Assembly (NCBI GenBank): GCA_016859345.1
Contig: CM029111.1
Location: forward strand, 14,892,214-14,956,213
Reading direction: 5' to 3'
DNA length: 64,000 nt
Source of the DNA: Istiophorus platypterus
Lineage: Eukaryota; Chordata; Actinopteri; Istiophoriformes; Istiophoridae
In this document: piece after piece, positions 62,001-64,000 of the stretch
How positions within the stretch are numbered: position 1 is the stretch's first letter
Layout of the letters: each line of letters starts with the position of its first letter
Made by a program: the position numbers and the translations under genes
The notes under the pieces: model-generated
The model's input: the letters and a program-made list of their open reading frames with translations, nothing else
Told to the model about the DNA's origin: nothing
Database searches by the model: none

Positions 62001-64000
62001 GAAAATTGTTGTTCGTTTGGGTTTCTTTTTTCTTTTTCGATTTTGGAAACGAGAACTTGAATCAAGAGTATAATAAAGGAGGTTCATTGTATCTGCTTTT
62101 ATTTGTTAAACCCATTGTCAGTATAATTGATGACGGTATGAAACTCTTCTAGGGATCTATCATATTCATAAACCAAGAATGTGTAAACATTTCTGGATCC
62201 CTTGGTAATCTCCAAAATCATAAAGCTCAAAAAACTGCAACTCTAATAGAAAACACTGGGAAGTGCATTTGATTTCATCTCTTTTGTCATATTTTTTGTT
62301 TGTTTGTACGTATGTTATTCATTTTTATTTTGTTTGGATTTGACTTTGTTTGGGTGGCGTACTTTTCTATAAACACAACCAAAACACAACAATCAGCCAA
62401 ACTACAGAACAAATACTAACATATGTTACATCACACACATGTCTCTCATTTATCTGTATTTTTAGTTCTGTGATCCATCTTATGTTGTCCCTGCTTCCAA
62501 TTTGAAAAAGGCACAATATATTTGTAAAAAGTGTGTCTGCTCTAGTTTATAAAGATGCTAAAAGAAAGCTGAGAAAATCATAATAGGCATGTTATCAATG
62601 CAGAGCTTAGACGAGTAGTTGATTCATCAATTAGCCAATCAACTACTTTTGATAGGTGATTCATCCTTTTTATCATTTTTCAAGCAAAAAAGTGAAAAAT
62701 ACTTCACATATAGCAGAATCTACTGCTTATCTTTCTCATGTATAGTAGTAAATGGAACATCTTAGGGTTTTGAACCCATTGGTCGGACAAAACAGACATT
62801 TCATATTTCAGAATCGGGAATGAAAATAATCATTAGTTTCAGGGCCTAATTGCGATGTTCTTGCTTTGGTATTCCTCAGGTTTCAGTCATTTTAATAATT
62901 TCATAAGAAAAAACTTGAAATGTTTACTGGTGTCAGCCTCTTTAATGTGAAGATTTTTTGCTTTTCTCATTTGAAGATACCTCAACGACTTCACTGACGT
63001 GCAAGAATTTTGTGTGAGCTACTGTGTTTTTGATTTATTCTCATTAGTGATGTTATAATAAAAACTCAATATGTGGATAAAAGTTCCTCTTGTAGCTCCA
63101 TATATTCGGCACACGATTCATCCTCTAGGGAGCAGACCCTGATTTTAAATCCTCGTTGAAGTTTCAGTGCCCCTCCCACCAAAAAACTTGGATCTTGCCT
63201 ATTGTTGCTCCACTTGGATGTCTCACCTTCAATGTGCACATTGATGTCAGACTTTCACACCAGACAGCTGTTTTGAAATTCATCTGTACCATGACGTAGA
63301 AATTTGAAACTTCCTGGACATATACAAGGAGAATGGACCTTTGGTGATTAAGAGACATCTTCTGTCTAGCATTTACACTTTGCAAATGAAAAAAAATATA
63401 TACATATTCATAGATTCTGGAGTTTTCAATGCGTGCGAAGACATTAGAAGAGTTAGAAAGAGATTATTGAACCTTTATTTGCTGAAAATTCAAACATGCC
63501 CTGGTGTAAGTTCACTGAAACTGAGCTGTCCTTTGGCACATATGTGACATAGCACATAAAATTGGTAGCTTACTTCATATGATAACAGTTGTGACCAGCA
63601 GCTGCTGGCAAAGTTTCCTAACATGTGCGATCAAGTCAGTTGTCATGATTTGTCCGACACCATTTGATTGCAGCATCTGTTGCTGGCAGACAAGCCGTTA
63701 ATGTAAAGTTTAATATATTATCATCACATAGAAATGCTCAGCGGGAAAAAAATCTGAGAGGTTAGATGAGAACAACTAGATGCAGATTTAGAGATTAAGC
63801 GATTAAGTTGTAAAATGACAAATAAATTCTAAAAAAAAAAACAGGCAGAGAAGACAGTTATTTTTGAGTAACTGGACCTGACCATGTTGCAGCTTATCTA
63901 TGGCCACTGACTAAAAAGTAGATGACGCCCCCTTGTGGTGGAAAAAACAACAACATAAGTGATGAAACGTTAGTTGCGTGTTGCGTGTGAGTTTTGAAAA
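62001..64000. other. Upstream flank of tamalin, no gene
   Basis: AT-rich, with a copy of the aaccagtg dispersed repeat at about 62600-62850 and a CTCF-like word (cgcccccttgtgg, 63926-63938) near the right edge. No coding feature is supported. Confidence 0.5.

Overview
The window is nuclear DNA of a ray-finned fish, probably a percomorph teleost. Genes are split by GT/AG introns, some only about 90-130 bp long. The background is AT-rich, with CpG-rich promoters, many microsatellites and interspersed repeats typical of teleosts. Four orthologues of genes on human 12q13 are recognisable: letmd1 (minus), gtsf1 (plus), nr4a1 (minus) and tamalin/GRASP (minus). No bacterial operon, CRISPR array, rRNA gene or convincing tRNA gene is visible.

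Layout. At 1.2-7.4 kb lies letmd1, a mitochondrial inner-membrane LETM1-domain protein. Its last short exon falls outside the window or was not found. Head-to-head with it, across a CpG-rich spacer (7.4-9.2 kb), is the complete six-coding-exon gtsf1 (9.28-11.52 kb), a CHHC zinc-finger piRNA cofactor. At 13.87-14.22 kb two small exon-like blocks on the minus strand form an open, well-spliced fragment that I could not identify. nr4a1 (Nur77), an immediate-early orphan nuclear receptor, occupies 20.2-24.1 kb with six coding exons, a non-coding first exon and a promoter carrying CRE-, CArG- and CCAAT-like elements. From 24.4 to 50.2 kb there is no recognisable gene. This spacer holds dispersed repeats, GC-rich patches and, at 40.66-45.64 kb, a 5-kb array of composite telomere-like repeats. 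tamalin (a PDZ scaffold for group 1 mGluR/cytohesin trafficking) runs from 61.7 to 50.25 kb with eight coding exons. The rest, to 64 kb, is its CpG-rich promoter and repeat-rich upstream DNA.

The genes are neighbours by conserved synteny and do not form a pathway: mitochondrial biology, germline transposon silencing, stress-induced transcription and synaptic receptor scaffolding. The observations most worth following up are the composite telomeric satellite between nr4a1 and tamalin, with its higher-order blocks and its patches of missing C; the in-frame 129-bp intron of letmd1, which could work as an exitron; the orphan exon pair; and the alternating-dinucleotide tracts flanking nr4a1 exon 1. 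All splice sites were placed by reading consensus GT/AG, phase and family conservation by eye. No alignment or database search was run.
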